Positions 31,474-42,789 of a DNA stretch of 64,000 nucleotides are shown here, piece after piece. The notes beneath the pieces are model-generated. The model had not been told where the DNA came from. It saw only the letters and a program-made list of their open reading frames with translations, and did not search any database. Both the position numbers and the translations under genes were made by a program. The DNA is from Unio delphinus (taxonomy: Eukaryota > Mollusca > Bivalvia > Unionida > Unionidae), in NCBI GenBank assembly GCA_029339505.1, contig JAQISU010000114.1, positions 5,320,001 through 5,384,000 of the forward strand, read 5' to 3'. How positions within the stretch are numbered: the stretch's first letter is position 1; each line of letters starts with the position of its first letter.

Positions 31474-32203
31474 TTAATAAGTCATCCACTCTTCGATGAT
31501 ACTGCTTTGGGTGGGACGAAATGGGGGTTGTTTGGAAACGGTTTTACGTGTCCGATGTGCCACAGGAGTCGACGTCGAGGGTACTGGTGGTGGTGGCAGT
31601 GGTGGAGGTGGTAATGGGATAGCTTTGGTCTTCTTTTCTTTTCTCACTTCTGGTTTCCTTTCTTTCTTTCTCACATCTGTTGAAGGAGGAGTGGTCATCA
31701 TCTTTATAACCCAAGTTTGAGTTCTTCTTGTTGGGGAGTAGGGAAGGGGTCAACAAAGAATCTGCAATCTTACTCGGAATGGGAGTGGCGGTGGGTGTTT
31801 GAAAGATATCATGGGGTTCTTTTTCCTTGGGTAATGGTAAGGTAACGTCTGTTTTGGCAACTGCAGATTGTGAGAGCGACAGACTATTCATCAGAGCCTT
31901 CAAATCAGTCAGAGTGGGTAGAGCTGTTTGTTCCACAGCTTTTCGATGAAAGAGTTGCAGTCGTTGCAAGAGTTGACTGTACTTTTACGATTTTTCGGTT
32001 TCGGACAAATCGTGGCGATGCATCAAGGATTGCAATTCATGTTGTAATTGGGACATCTCGGTCAAATCAGGATTTGGTGGTAAATCGGGGGTACGTTGTT
32101 CTTGCCAATGATAGTATTCCATCCATCGTTTGTAAGGGACTAAAGTCAGTATTCGTCCTTCCATGGGCTTCCTAAGGTTACGTCTGAGATCGTGGTGCTC
32201 CAT
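31474..32203 (-). pseudogene. Conserved Polinton structural protein with Pro-rich tail, broken
   Basis: ATG 32203 begins 'MEHHDLRRNLRKPMEGRILT', with 'YKRWMEYYHWQEQRTPD' and a helical 'LSETEKS' / TAA / 'KYSQLLQRLQLFH' across an in-frame stop (31985-31987). A Ser/Pro-rich section follows, and after a frame change near 31690 a proline-rich, basic tail ending 'SSIIEEWMTY', eight bases before the integrase ATG. The block around 'EKS*KYSQLLQR' resembles a conserved uncharacterised protein of animal Polintons. Function unknown; position among virion genes suggests a structural or assembly role. Confidence 0.55.
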
Positions 32204-32212
32204 GGGTCCCTT

Positions 32213-32656
32213 TCATTTACTAGAAGGATCAACTTTGGGATTTCCCTTGTGCCAGCCCTTCTACCAAAATGGCAATATACCGATTCCGACTTTCGCTAAT
32301 CCTCCCAAAACAGGTAGAAGAAAGGGAAAAAAATCCTCCGCGTTGCACCAGCATCTTTATCTTTTGACGGACGGGTATTTTCTTTTGGACTATTTGACGA
32401 GGAACGTGTCGATGTTTGGCTAAGAATTTTTTCTGGTGTGGAGATAAAGGTATCGTGCCTTTCAAGACATTTAAACAACATTCGCACAGGTATCGATGCC
32501 ATCTTTGGAGGCCGTTTTAATGATTTGTTTTCGCATTGGTGGAGAGGCTTTGGACAGGACGGACAACACGTCTCCGTGTTTGGATAAACGAGGAGGTAGT
32601 CCTTTCTTTTTCTGTCCGTTGTGGGCTGAATAAGAACATTTTCTGCAAGGTGACAT
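32213..32656 (-). pseudogene. pX/pVI-like protein ending in the VQRGGF hydrophobic tail
   Basis: From ATG 32656 the frame shows 'LPPRLSKHGDVLSVLSKASP' and 'MRKQIIKTASKDGI', then after a one-base frame change near 32490 'CECCLNVLKGTIPLS' and 'KIPVRQKIKMLVQRGGFF'. A second frame change in a T7 run (near 32330) is followed by a hydrophobic Gly/Leu-rich tail. The pattern (helical, then basic, then L.QRGGF and a hydrophobic stretch) is that of small Polinton virion proteins compared with adenovirus pX/pVI. A membrane-active role is inferred. An in-frame TAG lies in the tail. Confidence 0.65.
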
Positions 32657-32930
32657 CTTTGTTTGTTCGTTCCACAATACCACTGACGTCAATGACTTGG
32701 AACACACACCCTTTAATCTTTATTTTTTGTTGTGCCATCACTTGATTTATAAGTGGCATCAGTTCTTTAGGAACATAAAGTCCTCCGTGTTGCTCCAACA
32801 TTTGTTTCTTTTGACGGACTGGTATTTTCATTTGTGGCGTGAATAAGAATGTTTTCTGCGATGTGCCAATTTTGCTTGTTTGTTCCGCAATACCACTGAC
32901 GTCAATTACTTGGTACACACCCTCTTTTAT
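32602..32930 (-). pseudogene. Partial tandem duplication of the pX-like gene region
   Basis: The minus strand has two direct copies about 235 bp apart. On the plus strand, 'ataccactgacgtcaatgactt' (32677) and 'ataccactgacgtcaattactt' (32890), each preceded by 'gaataagaa.(c/t)gttttctgc'-type sequence. Just left of the second copy (about 32775-32830), 'cctccgtgttgctccaacat' and 'cttttgacggactggtattt' repeat the basic and GG region of the pX-like gene (32335-32395). The long open frame 32517-32918 across this is therefore a by-product of repeated sequence; I do not call it a separate gene. Confidence 0.55.
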
Positions 32931-33208
32931 CTACTTTTTTGGGAACTATCGCTTCGTCAAAAAGGTAACGATCTGTTTCCCAAAATTGCCAAGGTAACCT
33001 CCTTTTTGGTGACTCTTTTTCTTTAAGGGGATGACGTCGGTGTCTGGTTTTTAAGCGTTTTGTAGGATGACCAGCTTGTCTTTTTCCTTTTATTTTTTGA
33101 ACATGAGAACGACGAGGGTTGTGGTGTGCACGTTTTGAAGAAGCATCATTGAGTGTTCAGAAGTGGCACAGAAAATACTGATTCACGTTGTTGTCCTCAA
33201 GTCATTTT
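32931..33208 (-). pseudogene. Basic protein remnant between pX-like genes
   Basis: One frame reads 'QYEK', TGA, 'LEDNNVNQYFLCHF', TGA, 'TLNDASSKRAHHNPRRSHVQ', then a strongly basic run ('KRLKTRHRRHPLKEKESPKR') and 'LPWQFWETDRYLFDEAIVP'. After the second TGA it stays open for over 80 codons. High Arg/Lys/His content and position suggest a DNA-binding core protein, but I recognise no family. Two TGA codons in the N-terminal part match the pattern in the neighbouring protease and ATPase. Confidence 0.4.
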
Positions 33209-33580
33209 TCATACTGAAATGCGACGCCACTGATTATCTTTCCGTCGTATCAACTTCATGACAGGTAACACACGTCGTGAAGGGGTTCGCAATGGACTAA
33301 ATCGGGACAGTTCTGGTTTGGACAAATCCAGTAAACTCTTTAACATGCCAGATCTTTCTTGGATTTTGACTTTGGGGGCAGATACTTTGTGAGCCGCTAA
33401 TACTGCCACTAATGTGGACGAGGGTGTCACCGGTGGAGGAGACGTTTTGGGAGACGCAGATTTCCAATGTTTCATCAAATCAGGAAGAACGGGTGTCAAA
33501 TTGGATTTGGCTGACATCACCAGCAAAGGAGAAGTGGATGCACCTGAGGCTACTGGAAACGCGGTCACTGGTTGAGTCAT
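33209..33580 (-). CDS. Ala/Pro/Ser-rich basic protein, unrecognised
   Basis: An intact frame of 123 codons from ATG 33580: 'MTQPVTAFPVASGASTSPLL', a Pro/Ser/Thr/Ala-rich middle ('SPKTSPPPVTPSSTLVAVLA'), and a basic C-terminal part ('SRFSPLRTPSRRVLPVMKLI', then 'RRKDNQWRR'). Low-complexity and basic, as in core or linker proteins of DNA viruses; no family recognised. The stop is TGA, with two more TGA downstream in frame. It lies between two pX-like genes. Confidence 0.45.
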   Translation of the reverse strand: MTQPVTAFPVASGASTSPLLVMSAKSNLTPVLPDLMKHWKSASPKTSPPPVTPSSTLVAVLAAHKVSAPKVKIQERSGMLKSLLDLSKPELSRFSPLRTPSRRVLPVMKLIRRKDNQWRRISV

Positions 33581-33667
33581 GGCCAAGAACCTCTTTTGCG
33601 GGTGACAGCTTTTTACTGTGTACTTTCCTTTAGCTTTGATTTGGTCTTAACACCATTGTTCTTTTTC

Positions 33668-34048
33668 TTAGTTGTTCGTTTGGCTTTTATTCCTGGGGTG
33701 AACTTTGGGATCATTGGGATCCCATTTTAAAAGGGAACGAATGATGAAACCTCCTAGAGAATCACTACCTCAAGTTTTCAACATGATGTGCTTTTTGATT
33801 TGAGTGTCAGTGCGAGGATCGGTCAGTTGCGTTAAGGCTACTTTGTTTCTGTCAAAAAAGCGTTTGGTTTGATGTGGAATGTGAATGTGACCTTGCAGTA
33901 TTTGACGTGCTGTCACCGTAAACCATCGTAAGACTTCTTTGAAACTGGCTTGTAAGACGTGAGCACGTATTTGTCGATTTTTTTCGCGACTTATACCGTA
34001 CAAGGCACGAATCAATTTGATGAGAAGATGAGACTGATAGGACATCAT
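33668..34048 (-). pseudogene. pX-like helical protein, interrupted by one TGA
   Basis: From ATG 34048: 'LIKLIRALYGISREKNRQIR', 'FKEVLRWFTVTARQILQG', 'HIPHQTKRFFDRNKVALTQL', then 'IKKHIMLKT', TGA (33770-33772), 'GSDSLGGFIIRSLLKWDPND' and a TAA at 33668. The order (two helices, a basic 'K..L..L...', then KKHI.L and a Gly-rich hydrophobic end) parallels the pX-like gene at 32213-32656, so the two are probably paralogues. The TGA is the only break and typical sequence continues beyond it in the same frame. The open frame extends upstream to 34078 without another ATG. Confidence 0.6.
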
Positions 34049-34103
34049 GCATGTTGACGATGTATGAGACAAGGTCAAAGTGACCGAGGTTTTTATAGAC
34101 TTT

Positions 34104-34838
34104 TTAGTGGTTCATATTGTTATGTCGACGACGAGGACGTGTACACGACAGGTCCTCTGTCTTGACACCAGTCATGAAACAAATCGGTACGAAATCCGCG
34201 GTGATGGGTTTGAAATCCATGAGTAAATAAGCGTGTGGCGTTTGAGTGGCATCATCGTACGCATGAGTCAGCCAAGGTCTTCCTAACATTTTGTCTAAGA
34301 CTTGCACTTGTGATTTATCTCGAGGACGTTCAAACAAGACCACATAATGAGCATTGAGACTAATGGTACGATGGGCTTTACTTTGTTGAAAGAAATTTTT
34401 TGTAATGTAAATGACACTGGCATTAAAATGATGCCCTTTACTCGTAAACCACAGTTTAATTTCTTCCTCGTCTTCTCCTAACATGTTGTCAAAAATGACC
34501 AAATCAGTTTAACTAGGGTCAAATCCAATCCCATCGTCTTCTCTAGGAATGCCTGCCACAAACACAATGGAATCACATTGACTTTCTTGCAAGAGGCTGT
34601 ATGCCGATCGCCACTCTTTGTGACACCACACGATGCGCTGAGGTCAACGATCGATCAAATGATGTTTATTTTCGATCGAACGTTTGACAAATTCGGTTTT
34701 GCCTCAACCGATCGGTCCAGATATTAACATGTTAAAAGGATGACAAAGGTACAAGGCCTCCCAGATAGCATGATCTAAGTGTTCGTCAATGACTTTGAAT
34801 GTCGAGGAGGAAGGAGGAGAAATAGTAGAATTAGCCAT
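34104..34838 (-). pseudogene. FtsK/HerA-type genome-packaging ATPase of element M
   Basis: ATG 34838 ('MANSTISPPSSSTFKVIDEH'). Walker A reads 'FNMLISGPIG*GKTEFVKRS', with TGA at 34704-34706 in the variable position of GxxGxGK. A second TGA (34644-34646) precedes 'PQRIVWCHKEW', and a TAA (34509-34511) lies just before the Walker B strand 'TDLVIFDNMLGEDEEE'. Downstream 'SVIYITKNFF', 'AHRTISLNAHYVVLFERPRD' and 'DATQTPHAYLLMDF' are typical of Polinton ATPases. The three stops are the only defects in about 244 codons, with no frameshift, and the end is TAA. The enzyme packages viral DNA into procapsids. Confidence 0.85.
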
Positions 34839-34913
34839 AGCAGTGTAGGGTATGACATTAATGACACAAAAGCAGACAAGACAAGAGGTTTTTATACTTT
34901 TGTCAAGACACGT

Positions 34914-35294
34914 TTATTTCAATGCATGTTTAAATTGGAACAACACGAAAAACAAAAATACATAAAAAAGGAAAATGGATAAGTACAGGAATAAAATACA
35001 CATGGAAACGATCAAAGTGGCATATACACAAGTCACTATACAACATTGTTTGGGTAACGAAGGTGTCCTAGAGGTAGTGTGTAATGTTCTTATAGTCTCT
35101 GCATGGGGTACAGTCACATAGGTGTCCTCTCGGAAGGGTCTTTGTGGGGGAATGTCCATGACAGTCCTGTCTTGAACAGAGTAATTGTCCGCGGTGACAG
35201 ATTCTTTCTCTTCTTCTGGCACTGTCACTAACATAGGTTTAAAAGTGACTTTTTTCACTGGAAGATGGATTTTACGAACACAACGCTTGAGCAT
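34914..35294 (-). CDS. Single-pass membrane protein of element M, unrecognised
   Basis: An intact frame of 126 codons from ATG 35294. About 75 polar residues ('MLKRCVRKIHLPVKKVTFKP', then acidic and Pro/Thr-rich sequence), a Cys-containing segment ('LPKQCCIVTC'), and a long very hydrophobic C-terminal stretch ('LIVSMCILFLYLSIFLFYVF') with a short basic end: a tail-anchored topology. Its ATG overlaps the end of the upstream gene. No family recognised. Confidence 0.5.
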   Translation of the reverse strand: MLKRCVRKIHLPVKKVTFKPMLVTVPEEEKESVTADNYSVQDRTVMDIPPQRPFREDTYVTVPHAETIRTLHTTSRTPSLPKQCCIVTCVYATLIVSMCILFLYLSIFLFYVFLFFVLFQFKHALK

Positions 35295-35719
35295 AATGGG
35301 ATACTTCGTTTGTCATAGCCTCAAAATCCCAACTTTTCCAGTCACGTACATCTGTCCAATAAGGGTGTAAATCACAAGCTATACACACATCCTAGTACAC
35401 CACTTGCGCACGTAAAAGTTGACGAATCTTTTTTTCCTGTAGAGGTCGAGACGTATCCAGATGAAAGCGTAAGGCTTTTAACAGAATGAGTCTCTCGTGG
35501 ACATTTAAAGGAGTCAACATACTGTCTTTTTTGTAGGTAGTGTTCGCAAAGTGTCCACAAGAAATCGACAGTTAAACGAAATCCCAGAAAGCAAGTCACT
35601 AAAAAACACACTACACGTCGACCCCAATTAATGGGACACAGTTCTTGTAATAAGTGTTCGTAATCCTTCACCGTGTGAATATTCTCATTGATATCCTTCC
35701 ACGGAATCTGTTTGATCAC
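35272..35719 (-). pseudogene. First gene of element M, unrecognised, frameshifted
   Basis: The first frame runs from 35719 ('MIKQIPWKDINENIHTVKDY') through 'GRRVVCFLVTCFLGFRLTVD' to about 35500. A second frame opens at an ATG (35520, 'MLTPLNVHERLILLKALRFH'), continues to a TAG near 35390, then 'DVCIACDLHPYWTDV', 'KSWDFEAMTNEVSHYAQALC' and TAA at 35272-35274. They may be two overlapping genes or one gene with a frame change. It starts within a few bases of the host junction, so its 5' part may be truncated. No family recognised. Confidence 0.4.
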
Positions 35720-35722
35720 AAG

Positions 35723-36994
35723 TGATAAATGTTTGGAATCAATCGCAGCGGACTAATAAATATTTCTATATTTCTCTAAATACATGCAAATATGGCTGGA
35801 AGCTTATTGAAATTACATTATTCCTATTGCACTCATTGAGTGTCATTTTATTAACAAAACCTTTTTAACTGGTGATTGTTTATATAATCAAATGAATTAC
35901 AGTTTTACAGTTTTACAGTTTTACCTGGATTAAACAATGAATATAATTAGAAAAAAAGAACTTTCATAAACTTACCTTTATATGCCTCTATCGGCTGTAA
36001 AAGTCACCGTACTACTGTAACAATAATGCAAATGAGAATCGTGTAATCTAACCGCTTTACTAAGAATAGGCTTAGTAACGTTACAGGTGATGGTGTTTTT
36101 CGATAGGAAAATAATCGAAGATCCATATAGGGTCATTTTAGAATTGTAACTTGTTTATTATTTAATTTTCTTTAAAGTGTTTTTCTAGATGTATGGGGAG
36201 CATGATACGTTTCCATCAAAAATATTATCATATAGTATCTACATTTGTCTTCAACTGTACCATAAATTCCTATTTCCCCTTCGGACACCCCGCTTGATGC
36301 ATCCTATTTCTCTTTTGCTACCATCACGACAAATAATTTTTTGTCGAACAGAAACTGAATACACTTCAAATATATTAAAGAGAACGAGCTTTGGAATCTA
36401 CCGTATTTCTCTTACTAACTACACCTTTCGCCAGTATATTATTGTATTGAAAAATAACAGCCGGACTGACACCATTTGTACGACCGTCTCCATTACTTGT
36501 CAAATTTACATTAAGATTCAAGACTAATCAAAGAATAGTGTATCTCTTGTAAACCAGGTGCATGTTATTGCACCTTTGTGCCACATATGTAGTATCATTC
36601 TTTGTCATTAATTATTATTTCCACAATAAACAATTAATTTCAGAAACCAGATTTTCAACTTAATTCAGTAACAAATTGCACTTCCATAAAAAAAAAAAAA
36701 CATTTTTTTGTTCTTAGTTACAACTAGTATTAGCTCTTAAAAGAGTATATGTCCATTTTTAATCAATACTGACCAGCCAAACGCATACTATTTTTTACGT
36801 TCACCCATTTCGAGACTGGTTCACGTTCTTCTGCATCAATACTAATCTAAGTCATTAAGGTAACATTACAATCACCTACACGTATTTCGGCAGATTTAGC
36901 ATTAAGAATATCGTCACAAGCAGTGTTAGTCCGCTCTTCATACGTTAGCAATAGATCATTGAAAACGCTCATATGTGCAGTTAGATTACGAGCT
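35723..36994 (-). other. Host block Y, no gene recognised
   Basis: Close to 50450-52550. For example 'tttttctagatgtatgg.ga.ca.gata' lies at 36180 and 50882, and 'cttagttacaactagtattagctcttaaaagag' at 36714 and 52245. The 112-codon frame 36189-36527 is represented at 50891-51157 only as a shorter, different frame, so it is not preserved as coding. Confidence 0.55.
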
Positions 36995-36997
36995 CTA

Positions 36998-37262
36998 ACT
37001 CATTAAACCCAGTACAACCGCGCCGCTAACCTATTAGTTAGAGCATACAAAGAGAAAGCGGGAGGTCGTGGGTTGGATACCAGGCCGATCCATACCAAAG
37101 ACTTACAAAAATGGTACCAACAGCTAGTTCGCTTGGCTCTCAACATTAGAAGGTTAGTGTAAGGACTGGTCGGCCTGGTGTCAGCATAATGTGACTGGGT
37201 TGGACATCATGTTACATGACTGCGGCATGATGCCCCAGTGCTAGACATCACTATAAACTGAT
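36998..37262 (+). mobile_element. tRNA-derived SINE, mollusc type (copy 1)
   Basis: A tRNA-related head with a B-box-like 'ggtcgtgggttggatacc' (37066-37083), then the conserved central part 'aaggactggtcggcctggtg', 'tcagcataatgtgactgggt', 'ggcatgatgccccagtgcta' and 'actataaactgattgactgc'. The fuller copy at 52548-52800 also has an A-box-like 'ggtggcccagtag'. The central domain is of the kind shared by SINEs in mollusc genomes. 5'-truncated pieces lie at 40195-40342, 42357-42521 and 42690-42788 as parts of the tandem duplication. Confidence 0.7.
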
Positions 37263-38230
37263 TGACTGCAGACATTGCAGCGATTTGACTGAAAAATTGT
37301 TAAAGCTATGTTACAAATCCTAATCAAACAAACAAACAAAACATCATACCCCATACAAACAGTCAGGCCGTTCAGTCTATCTCACGCTTAATTGCGACGA
37401 CTACTTGAGGGTTATTAAAGGTACTAAGTAGGGGCACGTTTTACCATAAGTCGAATCTAATGAAGTACGACATTCGGCTTAAGAGACCTGAGATATTTCC
37501 TGATGCTGATAAATAAGAAAGAACACGTTGAACATCAACATGAAGACACAGGGATTAGGTATGAATGTGAGAGTTCTGCTCTTCGAGGATATGAAAAATA
37601 ACATTGAAGTTACACGTGATACTGAATATTTCTACAACTCATTTATTAATGAGGTCTTCGTTACAATTTAAAGCCCAAAATCAGATTTATACCCAGTGGC
37701 AGGTTTAAAGCAGCAATGGGTGGATGCCCTATATATAATATCGAGGGAGAATATAATGAGTATGATGTTGCATTCGATTGATGTTGGTCCCTTTTAACAA
37801 CTTTTTTGCATCAATATAACATCAACGGAAAATATTCTCTTGGTGCTGAAAACGCAGAAATAATGCTAGCAAAGGCACAGAGCACATAGCTGTAAATTGA
37901 TAAATACTTATTACACAACAACATTATTTAATGTTGTTTGAAGAATTCTATTCACATTGAAAGCTATTCAGTCTGATCTCTAATCTATCAAATATTGCGT
38001 AACTTTCTACAAAGTAAAAATATCAGATAAATGACGATGAAATTACATTTATTTCAAAAATAGTTTCCGGTACATGTTTTACATGGATAATCATTTCAGC
38101 TAAAGTAGTTTACATGACGTGATCTAACTGTTGGATATTGCGTTATATTTTGAGCTTCTGAGGATATTTATCAACTTAATGCAGGTTATTTTTCGCAAAA
38201 CAAAGTTCAAATAATAATGAGATGAATAAA

Positions 38231-38286
<56 letters not shown>

Positions 38287-41200
38287 ATGGATTTTAAAAC
38301 AATTATTTATGGTCTCCGCTTTTCTTAGATGATGCAGGTACCATTGCGATACATTGTTCTTGTAACTTAACATAATCTTTATCAATAATAATCGATTCAG
38401 CTACGCTAGTTGTGAACGGTGTCAAGGGCTTTTCTTTCCAACGCTATGTCTCCATTATGTCGAGTAATGAAAGATGCATAGAAGTAGCATATAACGGAAT
38501 TGCATATTAATGTCGAAAGACCCCAGCATGATCGGAACACAGAGTAGACCAGTCCAGTTTTAACCATAATATATGACAACAGAACAGGAACGTTAAGTTA
38601 GGCATATCCAGTTCACCCCACCCCTCCAGACCCTCTCCAACTCAACGACCACTGCTTTCGATCCGACGTATAGAGCTTTCTTGTTCCTGACCAAGGGGTG
38701 ATTTCCATATAATGGACGCATTAGTTTCTGAAATGTGTGACATTGTTCTCATTATATTTCTCTATACTTTCAAAATGAATACAACAGCACAAATGAAGAT
38801 GGCTGATTTTATCATGAGGTAATATTTTCCTCTATTATAAAATTGACTTAAAATTGGTCACTTTGTAACGTTGCCTACGAAAAGTCTAACGATTATGTAA
38901 TCTTAAGAAGTGATTTCCATTATCAACAGGATATTTGTATTCTTTATTTTGTCTTTTATTGAGTTACCGCATTATATTAGGTGGGTCAAGGAATTATATT
39001 TGTATTTGAGAGGATGGCCTCGTAAGGGCCGATGCTCTTATTCCGCGTCTTTACATTCCAAAGAGTTCTCTCTCACTGTATGCTGGAATGACAACGAACA
39101 TTTTACAGATTAAACGTTTATAGAAGATGCGAAAAAAAATAGGAAATTATAATACTTTAAAAGATTTTAATACACATTAAAGAATCATTTGTGCACACAT
39201 ATAATAGAATAGTCAGCAGTGCATTTGGAATAATTATACAAACCGTCTCAGGCAAAATACATTCTGCAGTTGCCCTGATCTCTCGATCAACATTTTTCCG
39301 ACAACAAGCAGAGTTCGCTATCGAAACATTTACATGTGCCAGAACGATCTTATTTGATATATAATAAATAATTTGGTCGTTGACTCATTTCCTTAATATA
39401 GTATGTCTAACTACTATCCCAGGAAGAACTCTCCATATCATGAAGCGTGTGAATTACGTAATTGGATAATTTATACAATATAACAAAGACTTTAATTAAG
39501 CAGTGATGACAAATCTGACATTTTTACTTTCCGCACAATTCGATTATCTCAGAAATAATCACAAATACTCTTAAGGCTATTAATTTTCTCGTGTACCAAT
39601 ACCTACACTCAAATGTTCAAAGTTGGTTCAGGCTCCATCGGCTGTAAAATTGTAATGATAAATGTTAAGCACCTCTTCACTAGACTAGTTGAACATTACT
39701 ATACTTTCAAACACCACGGCACATGAAAATACCTTAGAAGGCATACCTCGTAGTGAGAATCTACATCATAGCTAATAAATACTTTATATTTCATAGAATT
39801 GATAACAACAAAACAATTCTTTCTAATGAAATCGTTTCAAAGAGACTTGTAGCAGTACCATTGTGTCCATCGCTTAGTATTACAATGTGATTGCCAAACA
39901 TGACAGTATATGTTTTGTAATTAATCACAATAGAGATTGGTGCATAGAAACGCTTTATAAAATTATATATAATGTTGACATCTTTAATAAATGGACAAGA
40001 AGAGCTTTGATGATAGACGTAGATAAGTATCAAATGAGAATGACAAATAGTTTGGATCGCGGATACGCATTGACACATTAAAGACAGTAACGAAACTGCA
40101 TATTAAAGATGTATATATGTTTCCCACGTTGTTAACCAAAAATCTCTTAGTATTATTTTAATTCCTTAAAAAAAGAATTGGCTTGTTAAGAGAGTACCAA
40201 CAGCTAGTTCGCTTGGCTCTCAACATTAGAAGGTTAGTGTAAGGACTGGTCGGCCTGGTGTCAGCATAATGTGACTGGGTTGGACATCATGTTACATGAC
40301 TGCGGCATGATGCCCCAGTGCTAGACATCACTATAAACTGATTGACTGCAGACATTGCAGCGATTTGACTGAAAAATTGTTAAAGATATGTTACAAATCC
40401 TAATCAAACAAACAAACAAAACATCATACCCCATACAAACAGTCAGGCCGTTCAGTCTATCTCACGCTTAATTGCGACGACTACTTGAGGGTTATTAAAG
40501 GTACTAAGTAGGGGCACGTTTTACCATAAGTCGAATCTAATGAAGTACGACATTCGGCTTAAGAGACCTGAGATATTTCCTGATGCTGATAAATAAGAAA
40601 GAACACGTTGAACATCAACATGAAGACACAGGGATTAGGTATGAATGTGAGAGTTCTGCTCTTCGAGGATATGAAAAATAACATTGAAGTTACACGTGAT
40701 ACTGAATATTTCTACAACTCATTTATTAATGAGGTCTTCGTTACAATTTAAAGCCCAAAATCAGATTTATACCCAGTGGCAGGTTTAAAGCAGCAATGGG
40801 TGGATGCCCTATATATAATATCGAGGGAGAATATAATGAGTATGATGTTGCATTCGATTGATGTTGGTCCCTTTTAACAACTTTTTTGCATCAATATAAC
40901 ATCAACGGAAAATATTCTCTTGGTGCTGAAAACGCAGAAATAATGCTAGCAAAGGCACAGAGCACATAGCTGTAAATTGATAAATACTTATTACACAACA
41001 ACATTATTTAATGTTGTTTGAAGAATTCTAATCACATTGAAAGCTATTCAGTCTGATCTCTAATCTATCAAATATTGCGTAACTTTCTACAAAGTAAAAA
41101 TATCAGATAAATGACGATGAAATTACATTTATTTCAAAAATAGTTTCCGGTACATGTTTTACATGGATAATCATTTCAGCTAAAGTAATTTACATGACGT

Positions 41201-41310
41201 TATCTAACTATTGGATAATGCGTTATATTTTGAGCTTCTGAGGATATTTATCAACTTAATGCAGGTTATTTTTCGCAAAACAAAGTTCAAATAATAATGA
41301 GATGAATAAA

Positions 41311-41364
<54 letters not shown>

Positions 41365-42789
41365 ATGGATTTTAAAACAATTATTTATGGTCTCCGCTTT
41401 TCTTAGATGATGCAGGTACCATTGCGATACATTGTTCTTGTAACTTAACATAATCTTTATCAATAATAATCGATTCAGCTACGCTAGTTGTGAACGGTGT
41501 CAAGGGCTTTTCTTTCCAACGCTATGTCTCCATTATGTCGAGTAATGAAAGATGCATAGAAGTAGCATATAACGGAATTGCATATTAATGTCGAAAGACC
41601 CCAGCATGATCGGAACACAGAGTAGACCAGTCCAGTTTTAACCATAATATATGACAACAGAACAGGAACGTTAAGTTAGGCATATCCAGTTCACCCCACC
41701 CCTCCAGACCCTCTCCAACTCAACGACCACTGCTTTCGATCCGACGTATAGAGCTTTCTTGTTCCTGACCAAGGGGTGATTTCCATATAATGGACGCATT
41801 AGTTTCTGAAATGTGTGACATTGTTCTCATTATATTTCTCTATACTTTCAAAACATTACTATACTTTCAAACACCACGGCACATGAAAATACCTTAGAAG
41901 GCATACCTCGTAGTGAGAATCTACATCATAGCTAATAAATACTTTATATTTCATAGAATTGATAACAACAAAACAATTCTTTCTAATGAAATCGTTTCAA
42001 AGAGACTTGTAGCAGTACCATTGTGTCCATCGCTTAGTATTACAATGTGATTGCCAAACATGACAGTATATGTTTTGTAATTAATCACAATAGAGATTGG
42101 TGCATAGAAACGCTTTATAAAATTATATATAATGTTGACATCTTTAATAAATGGACAAGAAGAGCTTTGATGATAGACGTAGATAAGTATCAAATGAGAA
42201 TGACAAATAGTTTGGATCGCGGATACGCATTGACACATTAAAGACAGTAACGAAACTGCATATTAAAGATGTATATATGTTTCCCACGTTGTTAACCAAA
42301 AATCTCTTAGTATTATTTTAATTCCTTAAAAAAAGAATTGGCTTGTTAAGAGAGTACCAACAGCTAGTTCGCTTGGCTCTCAACATTAGAAGGTTAGTGT
42401 AAGGACTGGTCGGCCTGGTGTCAGCATAATGTGACTGGGTTGGACATCATGTTACATGACTGCGGCATGATGCCCCAGTGCTAGACATCACTATAAACTG
42501 ATTGACTGCAGACATTGCAGCGTATCAAATGAGAATGACAAATAGTTTGGATCGCGGATACGCATTGACACATTAAAGACAGTAACGAAACTGCATATTA
42601 AAGATGTATATATGTTTCCCACGTTGTTAACCAAAAATCTCTTAGTATTATTTTAATTCCTTAAAAAAAGAATTGGCTTGTTAAGAGAGTACCAACAGCT
42701 AGTTCGCTTGGCTCTCAACATTAGAAGGTTAGTGTAAGGACTGGTCGGCCTGGTGTCAGCATAATGTGACTGGGTTGGACATCATGTTA

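Larger units (their letters stand above)
25166..35722 (-). mobile_element. Element M: endogenous Polinton/adintovirus with F54H12.2-type capsid, all genes on minus strand
   Basis: Inserted in block Y. The host string 'ttggaatcaatc.cagcgga' lies at 25108 on the left and 35729 on the right, and the same sequence is uninterrupted at 50453. Order in transcription direction (right to left): unknown gene, membrane protein, packaging ATPase, pX-like protein, Pro-rich proteins, second pX-like protein, conserved structural protein, integrase remnant, two-pass membrane protein, penton, major capsid protein, DCYGC protein, protease, three small genes with histone-type 3' ends. No polymerase was seen and no terminal inverted repeats are visible, so it is a truncated derivative. 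Nearly all genes carry stops, frameshifts or deletions. Confidence 0.8.

Noticed and set aside
32517..32918. 133-codon frame with an internal 'QVIDVSGI' repeat
   Set aside because: The repeat is due to DNA-level tandem duplication of the pX-like region, and another frame of the same DNA carries the conserved family motifs.
31496..33633. Plus-strand open frames across element M
   Set aside because: They are antisense shadows of minus-strand viral genes that contain recognisable motifs.
28030..34838. Full reassignment of TGA to cysteine in element M
   Set aside because: TGA also serves as the natural end of several genes there, including one that overlaps the next ATG, and TAA and TAG also interrupt coding. 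Kept only as a finding to test.
39791..42238. Two identical 95-codon minus-strand frames
   Set aside because: Identity is explained by the recent tandem duplication. The diverged copy in block X (18690-18890) does not preserve the frame, so there is no sign of selection on a protein.
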